Positions 25,408-34,000 of a DNA stretch of 64,000 nucleotides are shown in pieces. Position numbers and translations under genes: made by a program. The stretch comes from Cryptobacteroides sp934698975 (GTDB lineage: Bacteria > Bacteroidota > Bacteroidia > Bacteroidales > UBA932), in contig CAKUVR010000012.1 in the NCBI GenBank assembly GCA_934698975.1, positions 8,821 through 72,820 of the forward strand, written 5' to 3'. Below the pieces are notes generated by a model. The model did no database searches and was not told the origin of the DNA. It saw nothing but the letters and a program-made list of their open reading frames with translations. How positions within the stretch are numbered: the stretch's first letter is position 1; each line of letters begins with the position of its first letter.

Positions 25408-26331
25408 ATGAAAAGAGCTTCTTATGCCGAGTCTGAACGGATCTGCGAGGCGACATTTGCCAAAGGTTGTCCTTGGTGGCATCTTTACACGCCGGGAATA
25501 GACACTTCGCTGCTCTTCGCAGACGCTGAGGACTTTCGTTATGCAATCAACCTTCTGGCCAGATGCCATAAAGACATCGAGACCGTTATTATTGTCGCCT
25601 TTGAAATCATGAGCAACCATGTTCATTTGGTAGTGAGTGGAGATGAGGATGACATAAGGCGTTTTTTCAATCTATTTAGGAAACGTCTGAAATGGTATCT
25701 GGCCTCAAAGGGACGAAAGGAGTCCATCCGGCGGTTCACAATGTCTCTAAAACCTATCAAAGATCTGAGAACGCTGAGAAACACGATTGTCTACGTCAAC
25801 AGGAATGGTTATGTGGCGGATCCTGACCGCACGCCTTATTCCGACCCTTGGGGAACAGGTAGGTTCTATTTCGGAGACTATCCGACCGGGAGACTGTTGG
25901 ATGACTTCTCCTACAGGAAAGCCAGAAAGTTGCTTCGTAGCAGGGGTGGAGAATTGGCTGGTGACTACCTTGTGATCAACGGGCATATCTCACCTGTCTC
26001 GTTCTGTGCCATCGAGCTTGGCAAGGCGATGTTCCGCAACGCCCATCACTACTTCTCGATGATCAGCAAGAATGTCGAGGCATACGGTGAACTGGCAAAC
26101 GAGCTTGACGACGGGGAGTTTCTTACAGACCCAGAACTTTTCACACAGGTCAGCAAACTTCTTATGCATAATTACGGCACCAACTCGCTAAGAGATCTGA
26201 CGAAGCCTCAAAAACTGGATCTGGCCCGCAAGCTGCGCCAAGATTACCGTTCTTCCAACGGTCAGATTCGCCGGATTCTTGGCCTCACCCAGTACGATGT
26301 GGATTCACTGTTCCCTCTGTCCGCCAAATAG
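25408..26331 (+). CDS. REP-associated tyrosine transposase (RAYT, Y1/HUH family)
   Basis: 307 residues. HUH motif His71-Val-His73 in MSNHVHLVV; candidate catalytic tyrosine Tyr129 in IVYVNRNGY. This is the domain order of Y1 (IS200-type) nucleases, with the long C-terminal half typical of RAYTs rather than the 150-residue IS200 TnpA. RAYTs cut and join single-stranded REP hairpins. Here matching hairpins flank the gene on both sides (25311-25389 and 26358-26691). No inverted or direct repeats bounding a transposon were found. It probably acts in trans on dispersed REPs. Confidence 0.88.
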   Translation: MKRASYAESERICEATFAKGCPWWHLYTPGIDTSLLFADAEDFRYAINLLARCHKDIETVIIVAFEIMSNHVHLVVSGDEDDIRRFFNLFRKRLKWYLASKGRKESIRRFTMSLKPIKDLRTLRNTIVYVNRNGYVADPDRTPYSDPWGTGRFYFGDYPTGRLLDDFSYRKARKLLRSRGGELAGDYLVINGHISPVSFCAIELGKAMFRNAHHYFSMISKNVEAYGELANELDDGEFLTDPELFTQVSKLLMHNYGTNSLRDLTKPQKLDLARKLRQDYRSSNGQIRRILGLTQYDVDSLFPLSAK

Positions 26332-26357
26332 GACGATGGAGGCAGCGTAGGCGCTTC

Positions 26358-26691
26358 GGGGGCAATATCCTCCTGCCTGCATGTCGTTGCTTTCGCTTTG
26401 TTGTGAAAAGTCCTGAGAGGTTTGGGGGCAATATCCTTCTGCCTGCACCCAGAGTGTGCTGTAGAAACGGCCATGGGTGCGAAACTGGACTTTTTGCCCC
26501 TGACCATCAAGATTAATGGCGGCAAGTATTCTCTGGATTTTATCGCCGGAAACTTGCGGCTCGGGTGTGGGAATATACCATCCGCACCCGACTCTATCAC
26601 ACCGGGCAGTCGCGGGGGCAATTAGGTTGTCTTCGCACCAGGAGTTACCGGTGTCAGCAACTGCGGGGGCAATTAGGCATGCATTGCACCC
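26358..26691. repeat. REP-like array downstream of the RAYT gene
   Basis: Units at 26358-26382, 26424-26450, 26614-26639 and 26665-26691 each start GGGGGCA and (mostly) end TGCACCC after 27 bases. A different, stronger hairpin at 26561-26591 pairs TCGGGTGTGG with CCGCACCCGA around an 11-base loop. The 503-base gap 26332-26834 holds these repeats plus the next promoter and no credible gene. Confidence 0.7.
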
Positions 26692-26786
26692 AAGGATGAA
26701 TGGCAAATATGGTGGAGTGGTAACCGCGATGTCAAGTACGGTGGTCCTCGCTGAAACATTCACTGGTATATTCATTGACAGGCATC

Positions 26787-26818
26787 TTGCGGTTGTTGGC
26801 GGGAAAAGGTTATCTTTG
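26787..26818 (+). promoter_or_regulatory. Promoter of the BASS transporter gene
   Basis: TATCTTTG at 26811-26818 with TTGC at 26787-26790 (20-base spacer), 16 bases before ATG 26835. It rules out the longer reading from 26775. Confidence 0.65.
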
Positions 26819-26834
26819 CAGGAAAAATACTGCG

Positions 26835-27692
26835 ATGAACACAATATGGATAGTACTGCCGATTCTGATAGTTCTGATGTTCCAACTCGGGATTGAGTTG
26901 GATGTGGCTTCGTTCAGGCAGGTTGCCAAGCACCCGAAAGCGGTTGCGGTGGGGCTTGCCGGGCAGTTGGTTTTCCTGCCGGTCATCGCCTTCATCGTGG
27001 CGGTGGCCTTCAACCTCCCGGCTGTCGCGTTCGTCGGGTTGCTGCTGGTGGCATGCTGCCCGGGAGGGAGCTCGTCCAATGTGTTCTCCATGCTCGCCAA
27101 TGGGAATGTCGCGCTGTCCGTCACATTGACTGCACTTAGCAGCATCGTGACACTTGTGACGATCCCGGCCATTATGGAATTCGTGACCAGATTCGTGTCT
27201 TTGAAAGAAGAGACTGTTATTTCCCTTCCTGTGGGACGTCTGCTCGTCCAGAACATCGTGCTGGTGTTCCTGCCGATGGCTTTAGGGACTGGATTCAGAC
27301 GGTGGTTCCCTGCTCTGGCAAAACGGGTCGGAGCCGTTATCGGGCGTCTGGCCTTTCCTGCGTTGATGCTTCTGGCCGCTGTGTTTTTCGTCCAGTACGC
27401 CAAGGAAATCATCGACAACATCGGCGTGCTCGGACTTTCGTGTGGGACCCTTATTCTCGCGGCTATGGGATGTGGAGCAATTCTTGCCGGAATGTTCAGA
27501 CTCGACAAATCATCCAAACGGACAATCGTGATTGAAGTAGGCATGCAGAACGCCGCACAGGCAATTGCCATGGCCGTTTCACCTCAAGTCTTCAACAATG
27601 GCGAGATGGCCATCCCCGCAATAGTCTATGCGTTGATGATGAACGTCATCCTGCTCACTTACCTCGCCGTCATCCGACGGAAAAGTCAGTAA
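26835..27692 (+). CDS. Bile acid:sodium symporter (BASS) family transporter
   Basis: 285 residues with nine to ten membrane segments. Family hallmarks are the ACCPGGSSSNVFSMLANGN segment near 75-95 and the EVGMQNAAQA motif near 235-245; the two crossover helices carry the sodium-site residues. Bacterial members carry organic anions with sodium; the substrate cannot be told from sequence. It stands alone after the RAYT/REP region. Confidence 0.9.
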   Translation: MNTIWIVLPILIVLMFQLGIELDVASFRQVAKHPKAVAVGLAGQLVFLPVIAFIVAVAFNLPAVAFVGLLLVACCPGGSSSNVFSMLANGNVALSVTLTALSSIVTLVTIPAIMEFVTRFVSLKEETVISLPVGRLLVQNIVLVFLPMALGTGFRRWFPALAKRVGAVIGRLAFPALMLLAAVFFVQYAKEIIDNIGVLGLSCGTLILAAMGCGAILAGMFRLDKSSKRTIVIEVGMQNAAQAIAMAVSPQVFNNGEMAIPAIVYALMMNVILLTYLAVIRRKSQ

Positions 27693-27895
27693 TTGGTTCT
27701 GCCCTTGGAGTTATTTGAGAATTTACTTATTTTTGTTCGGGCAAACGGGGTTATTCCTTAGTTTGTCCGGTCGCATTTGGGCGGCATAAAACATCATATT
27801 ACTAACACATTTATATTCATAAATTTTTGAATATAAAGCTCACGTTTCGCATTTGCGAAACTCCACTACTCTTCACTGCTTGCAGTGAAAGCAAG

Positions 27896-28006
27896 TCCCT
27901 CCCCCGAGGGGAGGGATTTAGGAAAGGGGTAACGTGAAAGGCCCAATGGGTGTGCGAAGCACATCCCTCCCCCGAGGGGAGGGATTTAGGAAAGGGGTAA
28001 CGTGAA
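27896..28006. repeat. Direct repeat of 43 bp with internal palindrome
   Basis: 27896-27938 and 27964-28006 are identical over 43 bp. Each begins with a near-palindrome CCCTCCCCCGAGGGGAGGG. The 395-base gap 27693-28087 holds these, a TTTCGC/GCGAAA palindrome (27845-27860) and the inverted repeat at 28020-28067. No gene is evident. Confidence 0.9.
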
Positions 28007-28019
28007 TTGAAGTGGGTGG

Positions 28020-28067
28020 GCAATCACTCTCGAACGTGAGATAATGATTTATACAGCAAGTGATTGC
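28020..28067 (+). promoter_or_regulatory. Inverted repeat upstream of glpK
   Basis: GCAATCACT (28020-28028) pairs with AGTGATTGC (28059-28067), a perfect 9-bp match 30 bases apart, ending 20 bases before the glpK ATG. It may be a leader hairpin or an operator. No full TAnnTTTG box is visible near it. Confidence 0.45.
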
Positions 28068-28087
28068 CTACTTGCGAAAGATGAGAT

Positions 28088-29575
28088 ATGAAAGAATATA
28101 TTCTTGCCCTTGATCAGGGCACTAGTTCGTCGAGAGCCATCGTCTTCAACAGGAAGGGGGAAGCCAAGGCCGTGTGCCAGAAAGAGTTCGCCCAACATTT
28201 TCCGAAACCAGGGCTCGTGGAACACGACCCGATGGACATCTGGTCTTCTGAATATGCCGTCATGACGGAGGCCGTGGCGTCGCTGGGACTCGGAGGATCG
28301 GACATCGCCGCTATCGGAATAACCAACCAGCGCGAGACCACAATTGTCTGGGATGCGGAGACCGGAAAGCCGATCTGCCATGCAATCGTCTGGCAGGACA
28401 GGAGGACTTCCGATTTCTGTGATTCCCTCAAGGCCGCCGGGATGACGGAGCTTATCCGCAAGAAGACCGGGTTGATCATAGACGCTTATTTCTCAGGAAC
28501 GAAAATCCGCTGGATTCTGGATAATGTGCCGGGTGCCAGAGAGCGCGCGGAACAAGGCAAACTGCGCTTCGGGACTGTGGACAGCTGGCTCGTGTGGAAT
28601 CTGACCGGAGGACACGAGCACGTCACCGATGTCAGCAACGCGTCCCGCACGATGCTATTCAACATCAACACCCTCCAGTGGGATGAGGAACTTCTTGACA
28701 TTCTGAGCATTCCACTCTCGATGATGCCTCAGGTGAAGTCTTCCTCCGAGATCTACGGCCAGACCAGCCTGCTTGGCGGGGAAGTGCCGGTGGCAGGCAT
28801 CGCAGGAGACCAGCAGGCCGCCCTGTTCGGCCAGATGTGCACCGAACCCGGTTCTGTGAAGAACACTTACGGAACAGGATGCTTCCTTTTGATGAACACC
28901 GGTGAGAAGCCGATAATTTCGCACAACAATCTGCTGGCCACCATCGCTTGGAAGATCGGAGACAAGGTCAACTACGCTTTGGAAGGATCGATCTTCGTGG
29001 CCGGATCCGTGGTTCAATGGCTTCGCGACGGCCTCGGAATAATCAAGAGTTCCTCAGAGGTCGAGGCCTTGGCCGAATCTGTGCCCGACAACGGCGGAGT
29101 GCACATGGTCCCTGCCCTGACCGGCCTTGGAGCCCCGTATTGGGACCCGCATGCCCAAGGAAGCATATTCGGAATCACCCGTGGCACCCAAGCAGCCCAC
29201 ATCGCAAGAGCGGCCCTCGAAGGCATCGCTTTCCAGACAATGGACATTGTAGCCGCCATGGAGAAGGATTCCGGCATCCACCTGGGCGAACTCAAGGTAG
29301 ACGGTGGAGCGTCGCGGAACAATCTGATGATGCAGTTCCAGTCCGACATTCTCGGCGCAAAGGTCATCCGGCCTAAAGTCACGGAGACTACCGCGCTTGG
29401 AGCCGCCTACCTCGCTGGTCTCGCCGTTGGCTTCTGGGATAGCATTGACGATGTGAAGAAACAATGGCAATCAGAGCGAGTCTTCACTCCATCCATGGAC
29501 GAAGCCACAGTCAAAGCAGCCAAGGCAGGCTGGGCGGAAGCAATCAGCAGGACACTTACGAAAAAAATAAAATAA
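28088..29575 (+). CDS. glpK: Glycerol kinase
   Basis: 495 residues, the normal length. FGGY-family kinase: N-terminal LDQGTSSSRAIVFN, the NQRETT motif (82-87), DRRTSDFC near 105, the GDQQAALFGQ motif near 240 and the C-terminal GGASRNNLMMQFQSD signature. It phosphorylates glycerol to glycerol 3-phosphate with ATP in the cytoplasm. The aquaglyceroporin gene follows after 9 bases, forming a glycerol uptake operon. Confidence 0.97.
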   Translation: MKEYILALDQGTSSSRAIVFNRKGEAKAVCQKEFAQHFPKPGLVEHDPMDIWSSEYAVMTEAVASLGLGGSDIAAIGITNQRETTIVWDAETGKPICHAIVWQDRRTSDFCDSLKAAGMTELIRKKTGLIIDAYFSGTKIRWILDNVPGARERAEQGKLRFGTVDSWLVWNLTGGHEHVTDVSNASRTMLFNINTLQWDEELLDILSIPLSMMPQVKSSSEIYGQTSLLGGEVPVAGIAGDQQAALFGQMCTEPGSVKNTYGTGCFLLMNTGEKPIISHNNLLATIAWKIGDKVNYALEGSIFVAGSVVQWLRDGLGIIKSSSEVEALAESVPDNGGVHMVPALTGLGAPYWDPHAQGSIFGITRGTQAAHIARAALEGIAFQTMDIVAAMEKDSGIHLGELKVDGGASRNNLMMQFQSDILGAKVIRPKVTETTALGAAYLAGLAVGFWDSIDDVKKQWQSERVFTPSMDEATVKAAKAGWAEAISRTLTKKIK

Positions 29576-29584
29576 TTAACGAAT

Positions 29585-30307
29585 ATGAATCCTTATCTCG
29601 CCGAGTTTCTCGGCACTCTTGTTCTCATCCTTTTGGGCGATGGTGTCTGCGCATGCACAAGTCTCGAAAAATCAAAAGGTAAAGGAGCCGGCTGGACTGT
29701 AGTCACAATGGCCTGGGGCTTCGCGGTCATGTGTGGCGTGTTCATCGCCGGTCCATATTCAGGGGCTCACCTCAACCCTGCCGTCTCGATAGGTCTCGCT
29801 GTGGCCGGTTCGTTCTCCTGGGCATTGGTTCCCGGCTACATCATAGCCCAGATGCTCGGTGGATTTTTCGGAGCCGCCCTCGTGTGGGCATTCTACAAGG
29901 ATCACTATGACGCGACCGAGGATCCGGACACAAAACTCGGGACCTTCTGCACAATGCCGGCGATCCACAATCCCGGCAGGAACTTCTTCTGCGAGTTCGT
30001 CGGAACATGGCTTCTGGTGCTCTGCATCCTGATGTTTTCCGCTCCCGGCAACTCTGCGGACATCAGTCTCGGCACAGTCGGAGCCTTCCCGGTCACCATG
30101 CTGATCATGGCCATCGGAATGTCTCTGGGCGGAGCGACCGGCTATGCGATCAACCCAGCCAGAGACCTTGCCCCGAGAATCGCCCACGCCATCCTCCCGA
30201 TGAAGAGTCCCAAGCGCGACAGCGGCTGGTCCTACAGCTGGATTCCGGTACTCGGCCCTATCACCGGCGCAGCCTTCGCGGCCCTCGTCTTCACCGTGCT
30301 CTTCTGA
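29585..30307 (+). CDS. glpF: Glycerol uptake facilitator (MIP channel)
   Basis: 240 residues with six membrane segments and two half-helices. Both NPA boxes are intact: SGAHLNPAVS near 58-67 and GYAINPARD near 180-188. The Asp after the second NPAR is the usual marker of glycerol-conducting rather than water-selective channels. It is co-transcribed with glpK. A copy of its last 30 bases recurs 64 bp downstream (30346-30375). Confidence 0.95.
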   Translation: MNPYLAEFLGTLVLILLGDGVCACTSLEKSKGKGAGWTVVTMAWGFAVMCGVFIAGPYSGAHLNPAVSIGLAVAGSFSWALVPGYIIAQMLGGFFGAALVWAFYKDHYDATEDPDTKLGTFCTMPAIHNPGRNFFCEFVGTWLLVLCILMFSAPGNSADISLGTVGAFPVTMLIMAIGMSLGGATGYAINPARDLAPRIAHAILPMKSPKRDSGWSYSWIPVLGPITGAAFAALVFTVLF

Positions 30308-30375
30308 ATGCACCGTAAAACTGTGCTCTACCTCTTTGCAGCCTTCCCTCGTCTTCACCTTGCTCTTCTGAATGC
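30282..30375. repeat. Partial duplication of the glpF 3' end
   Basis: 30282-30311 (last glpF codons, stop and five bases) and 30346-30375 match at 29 of 30 positions; a nearby GCAGCCTTC also recurs. It is an imperfect short tandem duplication with offset 64. The rest of 30376-30585 has no gene. Confidence 0.85.
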
Positions 30376-30585
30376 GCTTAGTGCTTGGACAGATCTTCAC
30401 GTAGCTCATTGCGGAGCGGCATAATCCATTCGTGGCAGACAACGCATTAATTATCAATTAAATGAGCAATCTCCTGATGCTGATTATCGCACCGGGGGAT
30501 TGTTCATATATCTAATATTTAGCCTCTTATGCACCATGACAATAAGACACGGGAAAACGCCCACTCGGAGCGGTTAACCAGATTC

Positions 30586-30771
30586 TTACCCCAAGATGTC
30601 TGATCCGTCTTCCCACCGTTGGAACATAGGGTCGTTCTCTATGGCCTCTATCTCCTCCTTGGTGTGAGTGCGCTCAAATTCTTCAACTTTTCTCGCATGG
30701 GCTTTTTGCGAAGCCTCCCACATCTCCTCGAACTCCTCGTCTGTTGGCATTTTGGTTATTCTGCGTCTCAT
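30586..30771 (-). CDS. Small acidic helical hypothetical protein
   Basis: 61 residues, strongly charged, predicted helical (EEFEEMWEASQKAHARKVEE). Its ATG overlaps the TGA of a short upstream reading frame as ATGA (30768-30771), the usual sign of translational coupling. This favours the start at 30771 over the internal Met8. No family recognised. The two-small-gene layout would suit a toxin-antitoxin or regulator pair, but no motif supports either. Confidence 0.6.
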   Translation of the reverse strand: MRRRITKMPTDEEFEEMWEASQKAHARKVEEFERTHTKEEIEAIENDPMFQRWEDGSDILG

Positions 30772-30890
30772 AACTTGTTTCCTATATATTTCCCGTCCTC
30801 TTCATCTACTGAAACAAACTTAAAGCGGCTTCCCTTGTCAAAGAATACTTCATATTGATTTTCAGATGTAGAGATTCCATTAAACTGCAA
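30768..30890 (-). CDS. Very short frame coupled to the 61-residue gene
   Basis: 40 residues from a possible TTG start at 30890, with an in-frame stop just upstream. The sequence (ENQYEVFFDKGSRFKFVSV portion) is well composed and reads like the C-terminal beta-strand region of a small protein. It ends in an ATGA overlap with the next gene. No ATG is available, so it may be the 3' remnant of a broken gene. Confidence 0.35.
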   Translation of the reverse strand: MQFNGISTSENQYEVFFDKGSRFKFVSVDEEDGKYIGNKL

Positions 30891-31050
30891 ATTGCAATCA
30901 CCACAAAGTTAAAAAGATCTAAAGGAATTCACAACAAACCACGGACAGTCAATCATATATAAACCAAATGACATAACTTCTGATCCGTTTCAAAACAGCC
31001 TATAATAAGCCAAGCGTGCATCTATAAAAAACAATAGGCCGCATGTTTAT

Positions 31051-34000
31051 TCATAGCTTACGGAAAAGCAAGTCGGGGAGAATGATCATTGTCTCACGAC
31101 GGATAGGGTCCACACGTCCATCGGAAGGTTCATCATAACGCCAAAACGTCTGGAATCTGACCTTGGCCTCAACCGGGACATATCCTTTAGATGCCATTTT
31201 CGCAATCTTCTCACGGAACAAAGCCGAGAATTTCAGAACCTTCACATGGCGTCCTTCAGCCTCAACAAAAAGATAATCGCCATCAAGCCCAAGGGCAGTG
31301 CCCGAGTGAAGCCCTTTCAGCAGAGCCTGGTTGCCCTTGAACATATCAAGCACGACATCCCGATGGCCAAGCTGTACCAGAACCTCTTCCGGTGCGCCAT
31401 AAACAGAATTGTCACTGACCATCACAGCCCGAGAGACCACATCTGTGAATATATTCCCGCAATCAAAATGCACCGAGAGGTTGTTCTTGGCCCGCGTCAT
31501 ACCGACATAGACCATCCGGCGTTCCCTGTCAGTGACATCACGGATTCCCTTCAATGAGATGTACACGTTGTCATATTCACAGCCTTTCGCCTTGTGGATT
31601 GTGGAGACCACCACCTCAGAACCCTTGGATCTTGTGAAATCCTCCAGCTGGGACTCCAACAGGAAGTTCTCGAAATCAGAGACATACTTGCGGTCAGGAT
31701 ATTCATCATTGAATGCGGTCAGACAGTTGTCAAGCAGATCGAGACATGTGCTGTCCTGAAAGAGTACACGCACTGAATCCGCGGCTTCAGACCATTTTGC
31801 GTTGTCGACACAAGCCACATCAAATTTCCGCAGAGCCTCAAGAAAAGTTCTGAACTCAGCAAGATCTGACAACTGAAAACCGTCTCTGGATTGGACAAGG
31901 CGAGCTTTCCGTCCGGATTTATTCAGCAAAGCCGAGATTATCAACGCATCGTCATTCGTGGCGGTAAGCACACAGACTGTACCGAAATGCTTGTCGTAAA
32001 TGATCTCATTGACAATGGCTTGCTCGTAATCCGTAGTGGTATGCCAGACCAAACGCACGCGCCCAGACTCATCCCTTTTGCCTACGATCGGGGCGGACTT
32101 GAGACGGTCGGACATTCCTTTGGCATAGGAGTTTGCCAAGGAAATGACCGCCTCGGAGCTTCTGAAGTTCTCAAGCATGTCATACACCGAGGCACCGTAG
32201 TCAGTGATCAAAGATTTCATATTTCCGGAGTCCGAACCACGGAACTCGTAGATATTCTGGTCATCGTCTCCAACGGCTATGACCCTCATGTCCTCATTGC
32301 AGCGGATAAGCTCCTTAATCAGCGCGAACTCATGTTCGCCAAGATCCTGTGCCTCATCTATAACAAGAATCGATTTGGTTACCCGGCTTCTTTCCACCCT
32401 GCCGGAACGGATTTCCCCGACAGCATCGGAGACAATATGCTCAGACCCTTCGACCGAGCCCTTCCTTCCAAGAATATCAAATGAATATGAATGAAAAGTC
32501 TTGATCTCGACATATTCGGCAGCGTTGCCGATAAGATCCCTGAGCCTCTTCTTGAACTCGGCAGCCGCGGCCCTTGAGAATGTCAGCATCAAAAGTTGCT
32601 CAGATTTGACATCCTCCAGAAGGATCAGCGATGCCAATTTGCGCACAAGGACATAGGTCTTGCCGCTTCCCGGCCCTGCCGGAACCACAATGAATCTTGA
32701 CTCGCTGTCCTTGATTATGTCAGACTGAGTTCCGGTCAGACTGCCGAACAGTTCATCGAACTTTTTATCGCTTATGTTCCGGTCTATTCTTTTCGCCTCC
32801 TTCGAATCGAAATATTTCTTGATGAAAGCCTTGAAATCCAGCGCGAAGTAGTCATGGACATATTCCATCGCCCGCTTTTTGTCGGACACCATCATATTCG
32901 CATACTTTCCTATGATGTGGATCTGCTGGATCCTCTGCTTGTAGAAATCGTCCAGATCGTGGTAGTCGTCTTTTTTGTAGCGGCATTTGCTGTCTTTGAG
33001 CCGTTCTATCTGCAACTTGTTGTACAAGACCATGAAGCCTCCTTCCAGATTCAGGATCCCGGTCTTGGCGAGGAACAGGAGAGCCTCTTCCGCTATTCCT
33101 ACATCGGCCTTCTCGGGGAAAAGGTTGCTGTCGTTGTAATCTCCGACAAGTCCGGCGAGAGAGAAACCGACCTTGACCTCTCCGTCTTCTTCCTGATTGC
33201 CGTCCTTGAAACGATAGACGACAAATGACGCTACTGAGTTGCGGGCGGACAATTGTCTTTCGAGATCTGCGGCCGACACCTTAGGCGTAATCTGAATATA
33301 ATCATCGGTGACAGAACGTTTTTCGACATAGTGCCTTATCGTCCAGAAAAACATTATGGTACGAATATCCCTCACAGTGGATTTTGAGATTCCAGATTCA
33401 ACCGCTTTCTCATTGATTTCCTTAAGGCTGAACTTGTTACATTCTCCGATAATTGTCTGTGCAAGAAATTTTTCCAACTGGACATAATAGTTGAATTTCT
33501 TGAGTTGACGAAGCCGGAGGTAAGCGGTCATATCATCGTCCTTGGCAAGGATTCCGGCAACGCGCATCCTCTCAACAATGCTGATCACCTTGCGGGTCTC
33601 GATACCGAGCATGTCCGAAAGATAATCAACGCGGGATTCCGCCTCGGCTGTTCCGGCACGCGAGCGACTGCGCTCCGAGATCAAGGACTTGATGATCCTT
33701 CTGGCATCCAGCTTATCATCTTCGGTGAAGTCCGGACATCTGTCTATCAGTTCAGACGCCTCATCCATATTCCTTGGAACTATGCTTGTCGCGAATATCC
33801 TCGGGCTGTTCATTCCTCTCCTCAGATAGCCGGCGGTCTCCAGGGCGGCAATCGCGCTTTTGACTTTTGTCTCCACGTCGCGGATTTCCTCCCAACCGGC
33901 TTTCCGAGCGATTTCCAAAGCGGATATGTGAATAGTATCGTGCTTCGCTGTCAGTTTCTTCACAGCACTCCAGACCTGATTTATCTCACTCAATGTGAGC

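Noticed and set aside
25408..26331. Complete insertion sequence around the Y1 transposase
   Set aside because: No bounding direct or inverted ends and no target duplication seen; flanking hairpins are REP-like, and protein length fits RAYT rather than IS200.
26305..26844. Minus-strand open frame of 179 codons
   Set aside because: It is created by the REP-like repeats (recurrent GYCP peptides come from the repeat units) and overlaps the BASS promoter.
27817..28023. Minus-strand open frame of 68 codons
   Set aside because: It consists mostly of translated 43-bp repeats and has no promoter or ribosome-binding site.
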